Assembly: GCA_021792135.1 (NCBI GenBank)
Contig: JAJYVF010000016.1
Span: 1 to 64,000, forward strand
Origin: Acidobacteriota bacterium
Lineage (GTDB): Bacteria > Acidobacteriota > Terriglobia > Terriglobales > Acidobacteriaceae
DNA: 64,000 nucleotides
Direction: 5' to 3'
A program made the translations under genes and the position numbers. The notes beneath the pieces were generated by a model. The model was given only the letters and a program-made list of their open reading frames with translations, made no database searches and had not been told where the DNA came from. Each line of letters begins with the position of its first letter. Positions within the stretch are counted from its first letter, which is position 1. Positions 27,368-35,075 of this stretch are shown one piece after another.

Positions 27368-28597
27368 TCAGCCGGGCTGATCCGGTTGCAGCACGGCGCA
27401 GATCGTCTCCACTCCGAGGCGAAAATCCGTCTCCGGCGCCAGCAGGCTGAGGACCAGCCAGCCGCTGGCCGCGAAGCCAAAGAAATATCCGGGGTGCACG
27501 GAAACCCCGCGTTCGACCAGGCGGAGGGCAAGATCCTCATCCGCTTCGAGGGCCGGAACCCGGAGGATGGCATACCATCCAGCCTCCACTGCGAGGCGGG
27601 TGAGGGCCGGATGGGGGCGAAGGACCCGATCGAGAGTGCGCAGATTCGCGGCAGTGCGGTTGCGAATCTGTGTCTGCAGGCCGTGGCACTGCGCCAGCCA
27701 GGCCGGCAGGGCCCACTGCACGGGAGCATTCATGGAGAGAAAGGTGTCGGCGACCACTTCCAGGCGAGCCAGGGCAGCGGAGAGCTCCGGTTCGGGGCCG
27801 AAGGCTGCGATCCACGCGGCTTTCATCTGGGGGAGAGCGGCGATCTTACTGATGCCGCTCAGGACAAAGGTGAGGGTGGGAGGCCGCGGCGGCGCAGGTT
27901 CAGCGGAGCCGGGGAGCGGGGGCAGGGCTGCAGCGAAGCTCCTCGCCTCGTGTCCCGCAAAGGGGAAATCGAGAAAGACCTCGTCGACAATCAGCGCCAG
28001 GCCGTGTTCTGCGCAAATCCGCTCAAGCTCACGCCGTTCGCCGTCAGGGGTGAAGTGGCCGGTGGGATTATTGGGATGGACCAGAGCAATGGCACGGGTG
28101 CGCCGGGAAATTCGCCGGCGCAGGGCCTCAAAATCAATCTGCCATGCGTGGTCATAAAGGAGCGGCCAGGGAACCAGGCGCACATCCTCGATCTGCGCGA
28201 GAAAGTCGAAGAGGGGATAGCTGGGCTGTGCGATGAGCACTTCGTCACCTGCATCGCAGAGGAGCCGAAAGAGCCAGCTATAGGCCTCGCTGGTGCTGGT
28301 GGCAAGGAGAACCCGGTCGGGTGAGACGGGCGCGCCGCGGGCTGCGTAGTATTCGCAGACGGCCTGCCGTGCCTGGAGAATGCCGCGGGGCTCGGGATCG
28401 TAGCGAAGGGCGCGCTCATCGGCGAGGGCAGCGAGGATCCCGGCCGCATCGTATTCGAACCCGCAATGCGTGGGATTGGAAGCCGTCAGATCGAATATGG
28501 GCCTGCCGGCGGCGCGCCGCCGGCGCAACGCCTGGGCCAGCGGGGTCTCTGCCAGATCCCACTGGGTCCTCGCGGAAAACCGCACGTTATCTGCCAT
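27368..28597 (-). CDS. PLP-dependent class I/II aminotransferase
   Basis: A 409-aa fold-type I aminotransferase. DLTASNPTHCGFEYD, RALRYDPEPRGI and the cofactor loop LLATSTSEAYSWLFRLL open the protein. ALVHPNNPTGHF holds the conserved Asn that contacts PLP, and LIVDEVFLDFPF the Asp. The Schiff-base Lys is in LSGISKIAALPQMKAAW. The amino donor is unknown; such proteins range from alanine to aromatic aminotransferases. The ATG at 28597 overlaps the MarR gene by 11 bases, with GGAG ten bases upstream, so it is the last gene of an ICMT-MarR-aminotransferase operon. Confidence 0.88.
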   Translation of the reverse strand: MADNVRFSARTQWDLAETPLAQALRRRRAAGRPIFDLTASNPTHCGFEYDAAGILAALADERALRYDPEPRGILQARQAVCEYYAARGAPVSPDRVLLATSTSEAYSWLFRLLCDAGDEVLIAQPSYPLFDFLAQIEDVRLVPWPLLYDHAWQIDFEALRRRISRRTRAIALVHPNNPTGHFTPDGERRELERICAEHGLALIVDEVFLDFPFAGHEARSFAAALPPLPGSAEPAPPRPPTLTFVLSGISKIAALPQMKAAWIAAFGPEPELSAALARLEVVADTFLSMNAPVQWALPAWLAQCHGLQTQIRNRTAANLRTLDRVLRPHPALTRLAVEAGWYAILRVPALEADEDLALRLVERGVSVHPGYFFGFAASGWLVLSLLAPETDFRLGVETICAVLQPDQPG

Positions 28598-29072
28598 CCA
28601 GCAGCTTCTCCAGCGTATCCAGACCGATACGCGCCGCCCTGCGCTCCTCGGGAGATGCGCGGCGGAGGGCATCCACGAGAGGGTGGAGCGTCATCTCGGG
28701 CACGCGTCTCCGCATAAAGTCGCGCACCGCGCCGGAGACGCGCACCTGGGTCACGCGCCGATCTTCCCTGAGCGTATGCCGTTCCACCAGACCGCGCTTC
28801 TGCAGGCGGTCCACGATGCCCGAGACGGTGCTGTGCGCCAGGCTTACGGCCGCGCTGAGCTCTTTCAGGCTCATCCCCTGCGACCGGATGAGAGCCTCCA
28901 TCACCAGCCGCTGCGGTCCGGTGATTTCGCCCTTCGCGTATTCGGCCTCCAGTTGCCGCTGCAGAATGCGACGGATTCCGTTGAGCTGGGCCTCGAAGCG
29001 CCGGGCGAGAGCGCGCAGGGGTTCGTCATCGGCGTGTGCGTGTCCGCGGGTGCGCAGTGTGTCAGAAGACAT
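28587..29072 (-). CDS. MarR family transcriptional regulator
   Basis: A 161-aa winged-helix dimeric regulator. An N-terminal dimerisation helix precedes the DNA-binding domain with LVMEALIRSQGMSLKELSAA and VSLAHSTVSGIVDRLQKRGL (recognition helix), then the wing VERHTLREDRRVTQVRVS. The C-terminal helices complete the dimer interface. It is the middle gene of a three-gene operon, overlapping both neighbours by 11 bases. MarR proteins usually repress their own operon and let go on binding a phenolic or lipophilic ligand; the 28-bp palindrome at 29665-29692 is the obvious candidate operator. Confidence 0.93.
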   Translation of the reverse strand: MSSDTLRTRGHAHADDEPLRALARRFEAQLNGIRRILQRQLEAEYAKGEITGPQRLVMEALIRSQGMSLKELSAAVSLAHSTVSGIVDRLQKRGLVERHTLREDRRVTQVRVSGAVRDFMRRRVPEMTLHPLVDALRRASPEERRAARIGLDTLEKLLDGR

Positions 29073-29640
29073 AGGGAACCAGGGCCCGGACTTCCCTGCG
29101 ATAGCGCAAATACTCTTCGCCGAACTGGTCGAACATGAACTGCTCCTCGGTGCACAGCTTCAGCCAGAAGCCGAAGGCGCAGACCGGGATCGCGATGAAG
29201 CTGTGCAAGAACCCGCGGGTAAGCGCCGATCCCGCCAGCCCAAGGAGAATTCCGGTATAGATGGGGTGGCGCACGATGCGATAGGGGCCTCGCCGTACGA
29301 GGGTATGCCCCTCCTTGACGGTGACGGTCCCGCTCCAGTTGCCCCCCAGGGTCAGCCGCGCCCAGACAGCAAAAGCCAGGCCCGCGGCCAGAGCGGCGAA
29401 ACCGGAGATCGCTACGGCGGGCGTCACCGGCACCAGGGTTCCGTCGAGCCACGGATACCCGGTAGCTGTGCCGAACAGCAGCCATATACCGAGGCCAATC
29501 ACGCCGGCCTGCCAGAAGCGGGAACTGAGGGTCTGCCGGCGCAGAGTTCGCCGGGTCAGGAACATGCCCACAATCCAGATCAGCAGCATGGCGTCCCACA
29601 GGTACAGCGACCAGAGCCGCATTTCGCTGACAGTGTTCAT
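29062..29640 (-). CDS. Isoprenylcysteine carboxyl methyltransferase-like membrane protein
   Basis: A 192-aa polytopic membrane protein of the ICMT/PEMT-like methyltransferase group. Four to five hydrophobic segments precede the SAM-binding signature RRGPYRIVRHPIYTGILLGL, then EEQFMFDQFGEEYLRYRREV closes the C-terminal half as in the family. Members methylate a carboxyl, lipid head group or small lipophilic molecule at the membrane; bacterial substrates are mostly unknown. The ATG at 29640 has GGAG nine bases upstream. It is the first gene of the MarR operon, about 25 bases below the palindromic operator. Confidence 0.87.
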   Translation of the reverse strand: MNTVSEMRLWSLYLWDAMLLIWIVGMFLTRRTLRRQTLSSRFWQAGVIGLGIWLLFGTATGYPWLDGTLVPVTPAVAISGFAALAAGLAFAVWARLTLGGNWSGTVTVKEGHTLVRRGPYRIVRHPIYTGILLGLAGSALTRGFLHSFIAIPVCAFGFWLKLCTEEQFMFDQFGEEYLRYRREVRALVPYVF

Positions 29641-29664
29641 GAAGGGGATCTCCGCCGGGCAATA

Positions 29665-29692
29665 TGTCGTATACGACGCGTCGTATACGACA
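29665..29692. promoter_or_regulatory. Perfect 28-bp palindrome, probable MarR operator
   Basis: Two copies of the self-complementary GTCGTATACGAC are separated by GC and flanked by T and A, so the whole 28 bp is also a perfect palindrome. It ends 24 bases before the ICMT-like start, where it would overlap or abut the promoter. The size and double-dyad layout suit binding by two stacked MarR dimers encoded two genes down. The regulation is inferred, the symmetry is exact. Confidence 0.88.
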
Positions 29693-29730
29693 ATGGTAAC
29701 GCCATCCGTCCGGCCCCGCAAGCCCGCTCC

Positions 29731-29744
29731 CGGGAAAATTCCCG
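29731..29744. promoter_or_regulatory. Second inverted repeat upstream of the MarR operon
   Basis: CGGGAA and TTCCCG flank AA, a 14-base inverted repeat lying 38 bases beyond the large palindrome, between the operon and the divergent HAD gene. It could be another protein site. Its base composition differs from the MarR palindrome, so a different regulator would be needed. Confidence 0.35.
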
Positions 29745-29812
29745 AAATCCGCGCGGGCACCAGCGACACCGGACGCCCTGGTCTCCGATAATGGATGGAG
29801 GGGGATCTTCAC

Positions 29813-30457
29813 GTGCCGATTCGCGCCGTTATCTTCGACTACGGTATGGTCCTGAGCAACCCACAGGATCCCGTTGCGCACCGCGACCTCGTCGCGATCA
29901 CCGGTCTGGCGCCGGATGCTTTCGAGCGCTTCTACTGGGTGCACCGGCACGAGTACGACCTCGGCAATCTCACCGGTGCGAGCTACTGGGCGCAGTTTGC
30001 CCGTGACGCGGGAATCTCCTTTACGCCGCGGCAGATCGAGGCACTGATCGAAAGCGATGTCATCATGTGGGCCTCGATCAACGAGCGGATGCTGGCCTGG
30101 GCCGCGGCTCTGCAGGACGCGGGCCTGGCCACGGCCATTCTTTCCAATATGGGAGCCGAGCTGCTGAGCTACATGCGGCAGGAGTTCGCGTGGCTGGGGC
30201 ACTTCACGCATCACACGTGGTCGTGCGAACTGGGGATCGCCAAGCCCGATCCGGCGATCTACACCTGGACGTGCGAGCAGCTGGGCGTTTGCCCCGAAGA
30301 GGCCTTGTTTCTGGACGACAAGCCCGAGAATATTCGGGCCGCGGAAGAAGTAGGGCTGCAAGCCATCCAGTTCCGCAATGTCGATCAGCTGCGGGCCGAG
30401 CTGCAGTCGAGGGCGCTGCTCCCGAATCTGCCGTTGCCCGAGGCGCTGACCGCCTGA
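29813..30457 (+). CDS. HAD-superfamily hydrolase, YihX-like
   Basis: A 214-aa cytoplasmic phosphatase-like protein of HAD subfamily IA. Motif I is VIFDYGMVLS, with the nucleophile Asp but Gly at the usual second Asp, as in the YihX/epoxide-hydrolase-like branch. Motif II is TAILSNMG, the Lys of motif III is in GIAKPDPAIY, and motif IV is LFLDDKPENI. Sugar phosphates are frequent substrates in the subgroup. I chose GTG 29813 because GGAGGGGG lies 8 bases upstream; the ATG at 29795 would fall before that site and only add MEGDLH. Confidence 0.85.
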   Translation: MPIRAVIFDYGMVLSNPQDPVAHRDLVAITGLAPDAFERFYWVHRHEYDLGNLTGASYWAQFARDAGISFTPRQIEALIESDVIMWASINERMLAWAAALQDAGLATAILSNMGAELLSYMRQEFAWLGHFTHHTWSCELGIAKPDPAIYTWTCEQLGVCPEEALFLDDKPENIRAAEEVGLQAIQFRNVDQLRAELQSRALLPNLPLPEALTA

Positions 30458-30503
30458 TCGGACTTCCCGGCTCTGTGCGACGGGAGTGAACGGCGGCTCA
30501 CTT

Positions 30504-30521
30504 CTGTGACACGAATCACAG
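30504..30521. promoter_or_regulatory. CRP-type palindrome before rubrerythrin
   Basis: CTGTGA-CACGAA-TCACAG matches the TGTGA-N6-TCACA consensus of CRP-family sites exactly, with arms one base longer. It lies about 100 bases before the rubrerythrin start. A second, more symmetrical site occurs at 45281-45296. No CRP-family gene is in the window. Confidence 0.6.
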
Positions 30522-30621
30522 TGTACCCGGCGGATTTGTGTGATCCTGCACGCCACGAGCAGGCGGCGCGGAGCCCTTCCAGGGGCTCGCATGGGTTTCC
30601 TGTCTGCTCACGGAGGACACC

Positions 30622-31119
30622 ATGAAAAGCAAGTTTGTCCTGCTGATCCTGCCTCTTGCCGCTCTTACTTTTTTCGTCATCGGCCGAATGACGGCCGAAA
30701 ACGACGCTCCGCTGAACGCTCAGACGGCCCAGAACCTCTCCAGCGCCATGCACGGAGAGGCGTTTGCTTACGCCAAATACACGCTGTTCGCGGAGCATGC
30801 GCGGAAGAGCGGCCACAAGGAGCTGGCCGATCTGTTTGAGAAGAACGCGCGCACGGAGCGTTTCGAGCACTTTGCCGAAGAGGCGCGGCTTGCGGGTCTG
30901 GTCGGCTCCGATGAAGACAATCTGCGCGATGCGATCAAGGGTGAAAGCTGGGAGTTCGATCACATGTATCCGGATTTCGCCACCCAGGCGACGGCAGCGG
31001 GCGATTCGGCCGCAGCGGCTCGCTTCCAGGAGATCCGCCAGGACGAGGGGCGGCATCGGGACGCATTCCAGGCGGCTCTGGATAAGCTGCAGACGAAGTC
31101 TGCAACCCCCGGGAACTGA
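30622..31119 (+). CDS. Rubrerythrin-like diiron protein with N-terminal anchor or signal
   Basis: A 165-aa ferritin-like protein. After a hydrophobic leader (FVLLILPLAALTFFVIG) comes a four-helix diiron domain. It has Glu in MHGEAFAYAKYTLFAEHA, E and H in RTERFEHFAEEARLAG, Glu in IKGESWEFDHMYPDFA and the last E-x2-H in IRQDEGRHRDAF. There is no rubredoxin-like C-terminal domain, so it is an erythrin-only form. Rubrerythrins reduce hydrogen peroxide; the leader puts this one at or outside the membrane, which is less usual. The ATG follows a GGAGG at the proper distance, and a CRP-like site lies upstream. Confidence 0.87.
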   Translation: MKSKFVLLILPLAALTFFVIGRMTAENDAPLNAQTAQNLSSAMHGEAFAYAKYTLFAEHARKSGHKELADLFEKNARTERFEHFAEEARLAGLVGSDEDNLRDAIKGESWEFDHMYPDFATQATAAGDSAAAARFQEIRQDEGRHRDAFQAALDKLQTKSATPGN

Positions 31120-31215
31120 GATTTTCCCAGCCCTGCGCGTCATCTGCCGAGAGGAAGGGGCGCAGCTGTGCCGCCGCTCCGGCGAGGGGCGGGCGGTCCG
31201 GTAGCAGAGCCAGGG

Positions 31216-32436
31216 TTACCCGCGCTGATGCGCAGGCGCGGGCGTGGACGGTTCGGGAGCCGCTTGGCTGCCGCTGAGGGGCGGGATGCCGACCTGCTCC
31301 ACGATCTGGACGCTGAAGCCCTCGAGGGCGGGCACATGGGTCGGGGTGTTGCTGAGCAGCCGGATGCGGTGAATTCCGAGGTCGGCGAGAATCTGTCCGC
31401 CAAGCCCCACCTCGCGCAGGATGCGCTGATGACGTTCTTCGTGGCGCTCGCGTGCGCGGGCTTCGCGGTGGAAGACGATCCGGTTCGGCTCGGCCGCGCG
31501 ATCCACCTCAAAGCCGCGGCTGGCGTTGTGGAGATAGACGAGCGCTCCGCGGCCGGCGTCGGCAATCATGCGGAGCGACTCCTGCATGGTGCGGTAGCAA
31601 TCGCAGAGGGTGGTGCCGAAGACATCCCCCGCCAGGCAATGCGAATGCACCCGCACGAGGACGGGGTCCGGATCGGAGGCAGGGACGTCCTGGCGGACGT
31701 CCCCGCGCACGAGGGCGATGTGACTTTCCCCGCCATGGACCTCGCTTTCGTAGGCGATCATCCGGAAGTTGCCCCACTCGGTGGGCATGGTGCTTTCGGC
31801 GACCCGCACGACGTAGCGCTCGTGCTGGAGCCGGTAACGGATCAGCTCCGCCACGGTCAGCATCTTCAGCCCATGTTCTCTGCAGAACTCGATGAGGTCC
31901 GGGACCCGCGCCATGGTGCCGTCGTCCTTCATCACCTCGCAGATGACGCCGGCGGGAATCAGGCCGGCCAGGCGCGCCAGGTCCACGGATGCCTCGGTTT
32001 GGCCGGCGCGCACCAGGACGCCACCCTTGCGCGCGCGGAGGGGAAACACGTGGCCGGGACGGGCGAGATCATGGGCTGTGGAGCGGGGGTCGATGGCGAC
32101 GCAGATGGTGTGCGCACGGTCATAGGCGGAGATGCCGGTGGTGACGCCCTCGCGGGCCTCAATGGTCTCAGTAAAGGCCGTTCCGAAGCGCGAGGAGTTC
32201 TCCTGGGTCATGGGCCCGAGCCGCAGGTAGTCGGCGCGTTCTTCGGTCAGGGTGAGGCAGATCAGCCCTCGTCCGTAACGCGCCATAAAGTTGATGGCTT
32301 CCGGGGTGACGTGCTCGGCGGCCAGGGTCAGGTCACCCTCGTTTTCGCGGTCCTCGTCGTCGACCACGACGATCATGCGACCCGCCTTAATTTCCCCGAT
32401 CGCTCCCGGGACATCGATCATGACTGGATCGTGCAT
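31216..32436 (-). CDS. ribBA: RibBA-type protein: DHBP synthase with degenerate GTP cyclohydrolase II domain
   Basis: A 406-aa riboflavin-pathway protein. The N-terminal half is 3,4-dihydroxy-2-butanone-4-phosphate synthase, with [24 protein letters not shown] and [20 protein letters not shown], then [13 protein letters not shown]. The metal-ligand His of E. coli RibB (His153, in GHTEA) is Gln here. The C-terminal half keeps the RibA zinc Cys cluster ([17 protein letters not shown]), but the usual RQEGRGIGL substrate segment reads [13 protein letters not shown]. The stretch holding the catalytic Asp and Arg in E. coli RibA is shortened, and the chain ends early in a Pro/Ala tail. The RibA half is therefore probably inactive. 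The ATG at 32436 precedes family homology. No FMN riboswitch is seen upstream. Confidence 0.85.
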   Translation of the reverse strand: MHDPVMIDVPGAIGEIKAGRMIVVVDDEDRENEGDLTLAAEHVTPEAINFMARYGRGLICLTLTEERADYLRLGPMTQENSSRFGTAFTETIEAREGVTTGISAYDRAHTICVAIDPRSTAHDLARPGHVFPLRARKGGVLVRAGQTEASVDLARLAGLIPAGVICEVMKDDGTMARVPDLIEFCREHGLKMLTVAELIRYRLQHERYVVRVAESTMPTEWGNFRMIAYESEVHGGESHIALVRGDVRQDVPASDPDPVLVRVHSHCLAGDVFGTTLCDCYRTMQESLRMIADAGRGALVYLHNASRGFEVDRAAEPNRIVFHREARARERHEERHQRILREVGLGGQILADLGIHRIRLLSNTPTHVPALEGFSVQIVEQVGIPPLSGSQAAPEPSTPAPAHQRG

Positions 32437-32585
32437 AGTCCTATTTTCCGCCAATCCCGCTTCCTTTATCAGGCCGGTGCGCCGGGCGGGGTAACCGAAG
32501 GGTAGATGGCACATTACGAACGCAGGCCGGTGCGGCGGAGGCAGGCAGGGCGCAAGGGACGCGGATGCCGGAATGGTTGCGGGGG

Positions 32586-33077
32586 TCACATATTCCTGAG
32601 GTAATTCAGGATCTCCGGGCTCGTCCAGTCCTGCGGGCCGATGAACTTTCGGCGGATGATGCCGCGCCGGTCGATGAGGTAGGTTTCCGGCGGCCGGGTG
32701 GTATTGAAGGCGAGATTGGATTTCTGCGATGGATCGACGGCCGTCGTGATTCCCACGATGTGGTTGTCCAGCAGATATTGCCGGTAGGCGGAGGCGTCGG
32801 TATCGAAGCTGACGGCCAGCACCACGATGTTGGGCATCTGCCGCTGGAGCTGCATCAGGGAGGGGAATTCTTCGAGGCAGGGGGGACACCAGCTTGCCCA
32901 GAAATTCAGGATGACGATTCTGCCCCGGTATTGGCGAAGGCTGACGCTCTGCGCCCCGTCATGGATGGTGATATTGGGCGCTATTTCGCCCACCTGCGCA
33001 GGATGGCCGCCGCGGTTGCACCCCGTACCGGGAAGGAAGAGAAGCAGGGCAAGGCAAAGAGAGGCGCAACGGATCAC
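32586..33077 (-). CDS. TlpA-like thioredoxin-fold protein, exported
   Basis: A 163-aa extracytoplasmic thiol-disulfide protein. A hydrophobic leader ends at LPGTGC, where Cys20 could be a lipoprotein site although the lipobox is weak. VGEIAPNITIHDG starts the fold and the active site is ILNFWASWCPPCLEE. PETYLIDRRGIIRRKFIG contains the cis-Pro region. Proteins of this kind reduce cytochrome c maturation partners or protect secreted thiols. The start is GTG at 33077. It stands 32 bases from the divergent glycosyltransferase gene. Confidence 0.87.
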   Translation of the reverse strand: MIRCASLCLALLLFLPGTGCNRGGHPAQVGEIAPNITIHDGAQSVSLRQYRGRIVILNFWASWCPPCLEEFPSLMQLQRQMPNIVVLAVSFDTDASAYRQYLLDNHIVGITTAVDPSQKSNLAFNTTRPPETYLIDRRGIIRRKFIGPQDWTSPEILNYLRNM

Positions 33078-33109
33078 ACTCTTATAATAGTGAAAGAGCT
33101 TCCATTTCT

Positions 33110-34198
33110 GTGTACGATACCGGCCCGCTCCTTACTCTTTCCGTCATTGTCCCGGCCCGCAACGAGGAGGATTGCCTGGGCGACTGCCTGGGTTCGCTGG
33201 TGGGCCAGCAGGAGGACGGATGGAGACTCGGGATGGACTGGGAGATCCTGGTGGTCAACGACAACTCGACGGACCGGACGCGGGAGATTGCGGCAGGTTT
33301 TGCGGGCGTGACGGTTCTCGATGCTCCGGCGCTGCCGAAGGGCTGGACGGGGAAGGCCAACGCCGCCTGGACGGGGGCCAAGGCCGGAGGCGGGGAGTGG
33401 CTGCTTTTCACGGACGCCGATACGATTCACCAGCCCGGCCATCTGCGCCTGGCAATGATTGAAGCCGATCGCCACAAGGCCGGGATGCTTTCCTACTCGC
33501 CGCGGCAGCTGGTGAGCGGGATTCTGCAGCGCGCGGTGATGCCGCTGGTTTTCGGCGATCTGGCGGCGACCTACACGCCGGCCAGGGTTAACGATCCAGC
33601 CCGGCGGGTGGCAGCCGCCAATGGGCAGTTTCTTCTGGTGCGGCGTGATGTCTACGAGAAACTGGGCGGCCACGAGGTGGTGAAGGGCGCGATTCTGGAG
33701 GATGTGGAACTGGCCTCGATGGCCAAGCGCCGCCACCTCGGGCTGCGCTTCCGGTATGCTCCGGAGGCGGTTTCGGCGCGCATGTACCGCAGCTTTGGGG
33801 CGATGTGGCAGGGCTGGACCAAGAACCTGGCGCTGCTGTTCGGAAACGCTCCGGCTCTGGCCGGGATGCGACTGCTGCAGCTGGCGGTGCTGGTGGGGAT
33901 ACCGCTGCTGACCTGGTTCCTTGCCTGGGAGATGTACCGGCCGGAGCACGCGGCTGGGGGCGTGGTGGGGCCACCGATCGCTATTGCCGCGCTGGCGCTG
34001 GTGTGGCTGCGGGCGCTGTGGGGCTTCTACAGCCGGGTGGCGAAATCGAACTTCCCCTTGCGCGACTATGTTCTGGCACCTTTGGGCATCCCTCTTTACG
34101 CGGTGATGCTGTGGCAGAGCTGGTTTCGCCACCGGGTGGTGAAGCAGGTAGTCTGGAAGGGCCGGGAAATCCGGACGGAGCACCGGCTCAGGACTTGA
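33110..34198 (+). CDS. Family 2 glycosyltransferase with C-terminal membrane segments
   Basis: A 362-aa GT-A fold glycosyltransferase. LSVIVPARNEEDCLG opens the nucleotide-binding fold, then VVNDNSTDRTREI, WLLFTDADT (the DxD-type metal site) and ILEDVELASMAKR. The C-terminal third has three hydrophobic segments, such as LLQLAVLVGIPLLTWFLAWE, placing it at the inner membrane. It resembles the carotenoid/hopanoid-associated GT2 group, but the acceptor is not determined. The start is GTG at 33110, the only one close to the fold; a TATAAT box lies at 33083-33088. It leads a run ending with truB. Confidence 0.85.
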   Translation: MYDTGPLLTLSVIVPARNEEDCLGDCLGSLVGQQEDGWRLGMDWEILVVNDNSTDRTREIAAGFAGVTVLDAPALPKGWTGKANAAWTGAKAGGGEWLLFTDADTIHQPGHLRLAMIEADRHKAGMLSYSPRQLVSGILQRAVMPLVFGDLAATYTPARVNDPARRVAAANGQFLLVRRDVYEKLGGHEVVKGAILEDVELASMAKRRHLGLRFRYAPEAVSARMYRSFGAMWQGWTKNLALLFGNAPALAGMRLLQLAVLVGIPLLTWFLAWEMYRPEHAAGGVVGPPIAIAALALVWLRALWGFYSRVAKSNFPLRDYVLAPLGIPLYAVMLWQSWFRHRVVKQVVWKGREIRTEHRLRT

Positions 34199-34206
34199 AG
34201 AGGACC

Positions 34207-34617
34207 ATGATTCTGCTGACCCGAAAGGCGGAGTTTTCCGCTTCGCACTACTACTGGAACGACGCCTGGAGCGCTGAAGAGAATGCGCGGGTCTTCGGCA
34301 AATGCGCGAACCGTAACGGCCACGGTCACAATTACACGCTGGAAGTGACGGTTGCGGGCGAGGTCGATGCGGTGACGGGCTTCGTTGTGGACCTGAAGCG
34401 GCTGAAGGAGACCATGGAAAGGGAAGTGATCGCGGTCTACGACCACCGGCACCTGAACCTCGAAGTCGCGGAGTTCGGCAGGGTGGTTCCGACAACGGAG
34501 AACATCGCAGTCGCCATCTGGCGCCGTCTCGACGGCAAGATTCCGGGAGCCCGCCTGCACCGGGTGCGCGTCTATGAGATGCCGGACCTGTTTGCCGACT
34601 ACTACGGTGAAGCATGA
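34207..34617 (+). CDS. 6-pyruvoyl-tetrahydropterin synthase family protein, copy 1
   Basis: A 136-aa T-fold enzyme of the PTPS/QueD family acting on dihydroneopterin triphosphate. Zinc ligands are His in FSASHYY and the HxH of NGHGHNYTL; the catalytic Cys lies in FGKCANRN. VVDLKRLKETMEREVIAVYD carries the catalytic-triad region and VPTTENIAVAI the pterin-anchoring Glu. The CANxNGHGHNY form resembles the biopterin-making enzymes more than QueD. It starts 8 bases after the glycosyltransferase gene with AGAGGA upstream, and overlaps the next paralogue as ATGA. Confidence 0.88.
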   Translation: MILLTRKAEFSASHYYWNDAWSAEENARVFGKCANRNGHGHNYTLEVTVAGEVDAVTGFVVDLKRLKETMEREVIAVYDHRHLNLEVAEFGRVVPTTENIAVAIWRRLDGKIPGARLHRVRVYEMPDLFADYYGEA

Positions 34618-35063
34618 AGGCCTGTCTGGGACGCCGTTACAGGCTGAGTGCGTCGCACCGGCTCCATGCTGAGTCTTTTACCGAGGCGGAGAATCAGTTG
34701 GTTTATGGCAAGTGCGCCAACCCCCATGGCCACGGGCACAACTACACCGTGGAAGTACTGGTTCGGGGCGAAATCGATGCCGGGACGGGTATGGTGTGCA
34801 ACCTCGCCGATCTGGATGCGTGCGTGGAGAGGGAAGTGATCGAGCCCTTCGACCATACCAATCTGAATACGCTGCCCTGTTTCCGGCAGAGGGTTCCGAC
34901 GACCGAGAACCTGTGCGTGGAGATCGAGGGGCGGCTGCGCGGTGCCCTCACGCAGGCTGAGGTGGTGGGGGTGCGCATCGAGGAAACCTCGAACAACTTT
35001 TTCGAAGCCAGCAGCCGGGAAGTGCCTTGGCCTTCAAGGCAACATCCAACAGGCAGAACGTAA
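34614..35063 (+). CDS. 6-pyruvoyl-tetrahydropterin synthase family protein, copy 2
   Basis: A 149-aa paralogue of the gene just upstream, sharing its start by a 4-base overlap. It keeps all key residues: LSASHRLH, the Cys in YGKCANPHGHGHNY, FDHTNLN and VPTTENLCVEI with the Glu. The C-terminal 20 residues (EASSREVPWPSRQHPTGRT) are an unrelated tail. Two intact PTPS genes in tandem suggest either a hetero-oligomer or two products, such as a biopterin and a queuosine precursor. FolE, which makes the substrate, begins 12 bases later. Confidence 0.88.
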   Translation: MKACLGRRYRLSASHRLHAESFTEAENQLVYGKCANPHGHGHNYTVEVLVRGEIDAGTGMVCNLADLDACVEREVIEPFDHTNLNTLPCFRQRVPTTENLCVEIEGRLRGALTQAEVVGVRIEETSNNFFEASSREVPWPSRQHPTGRT

Positions 35064-35075
35064 AGGGTTCAACGC

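Noticed and set aside
32437-32585. Possible FMN riboswitch ahead of ribBA.
   Set aside because: I looked for the conserved RFN boxes upstream of the ATG and did not find them; only a 12-base direct repeat CAGGCCGGTGCG is present.
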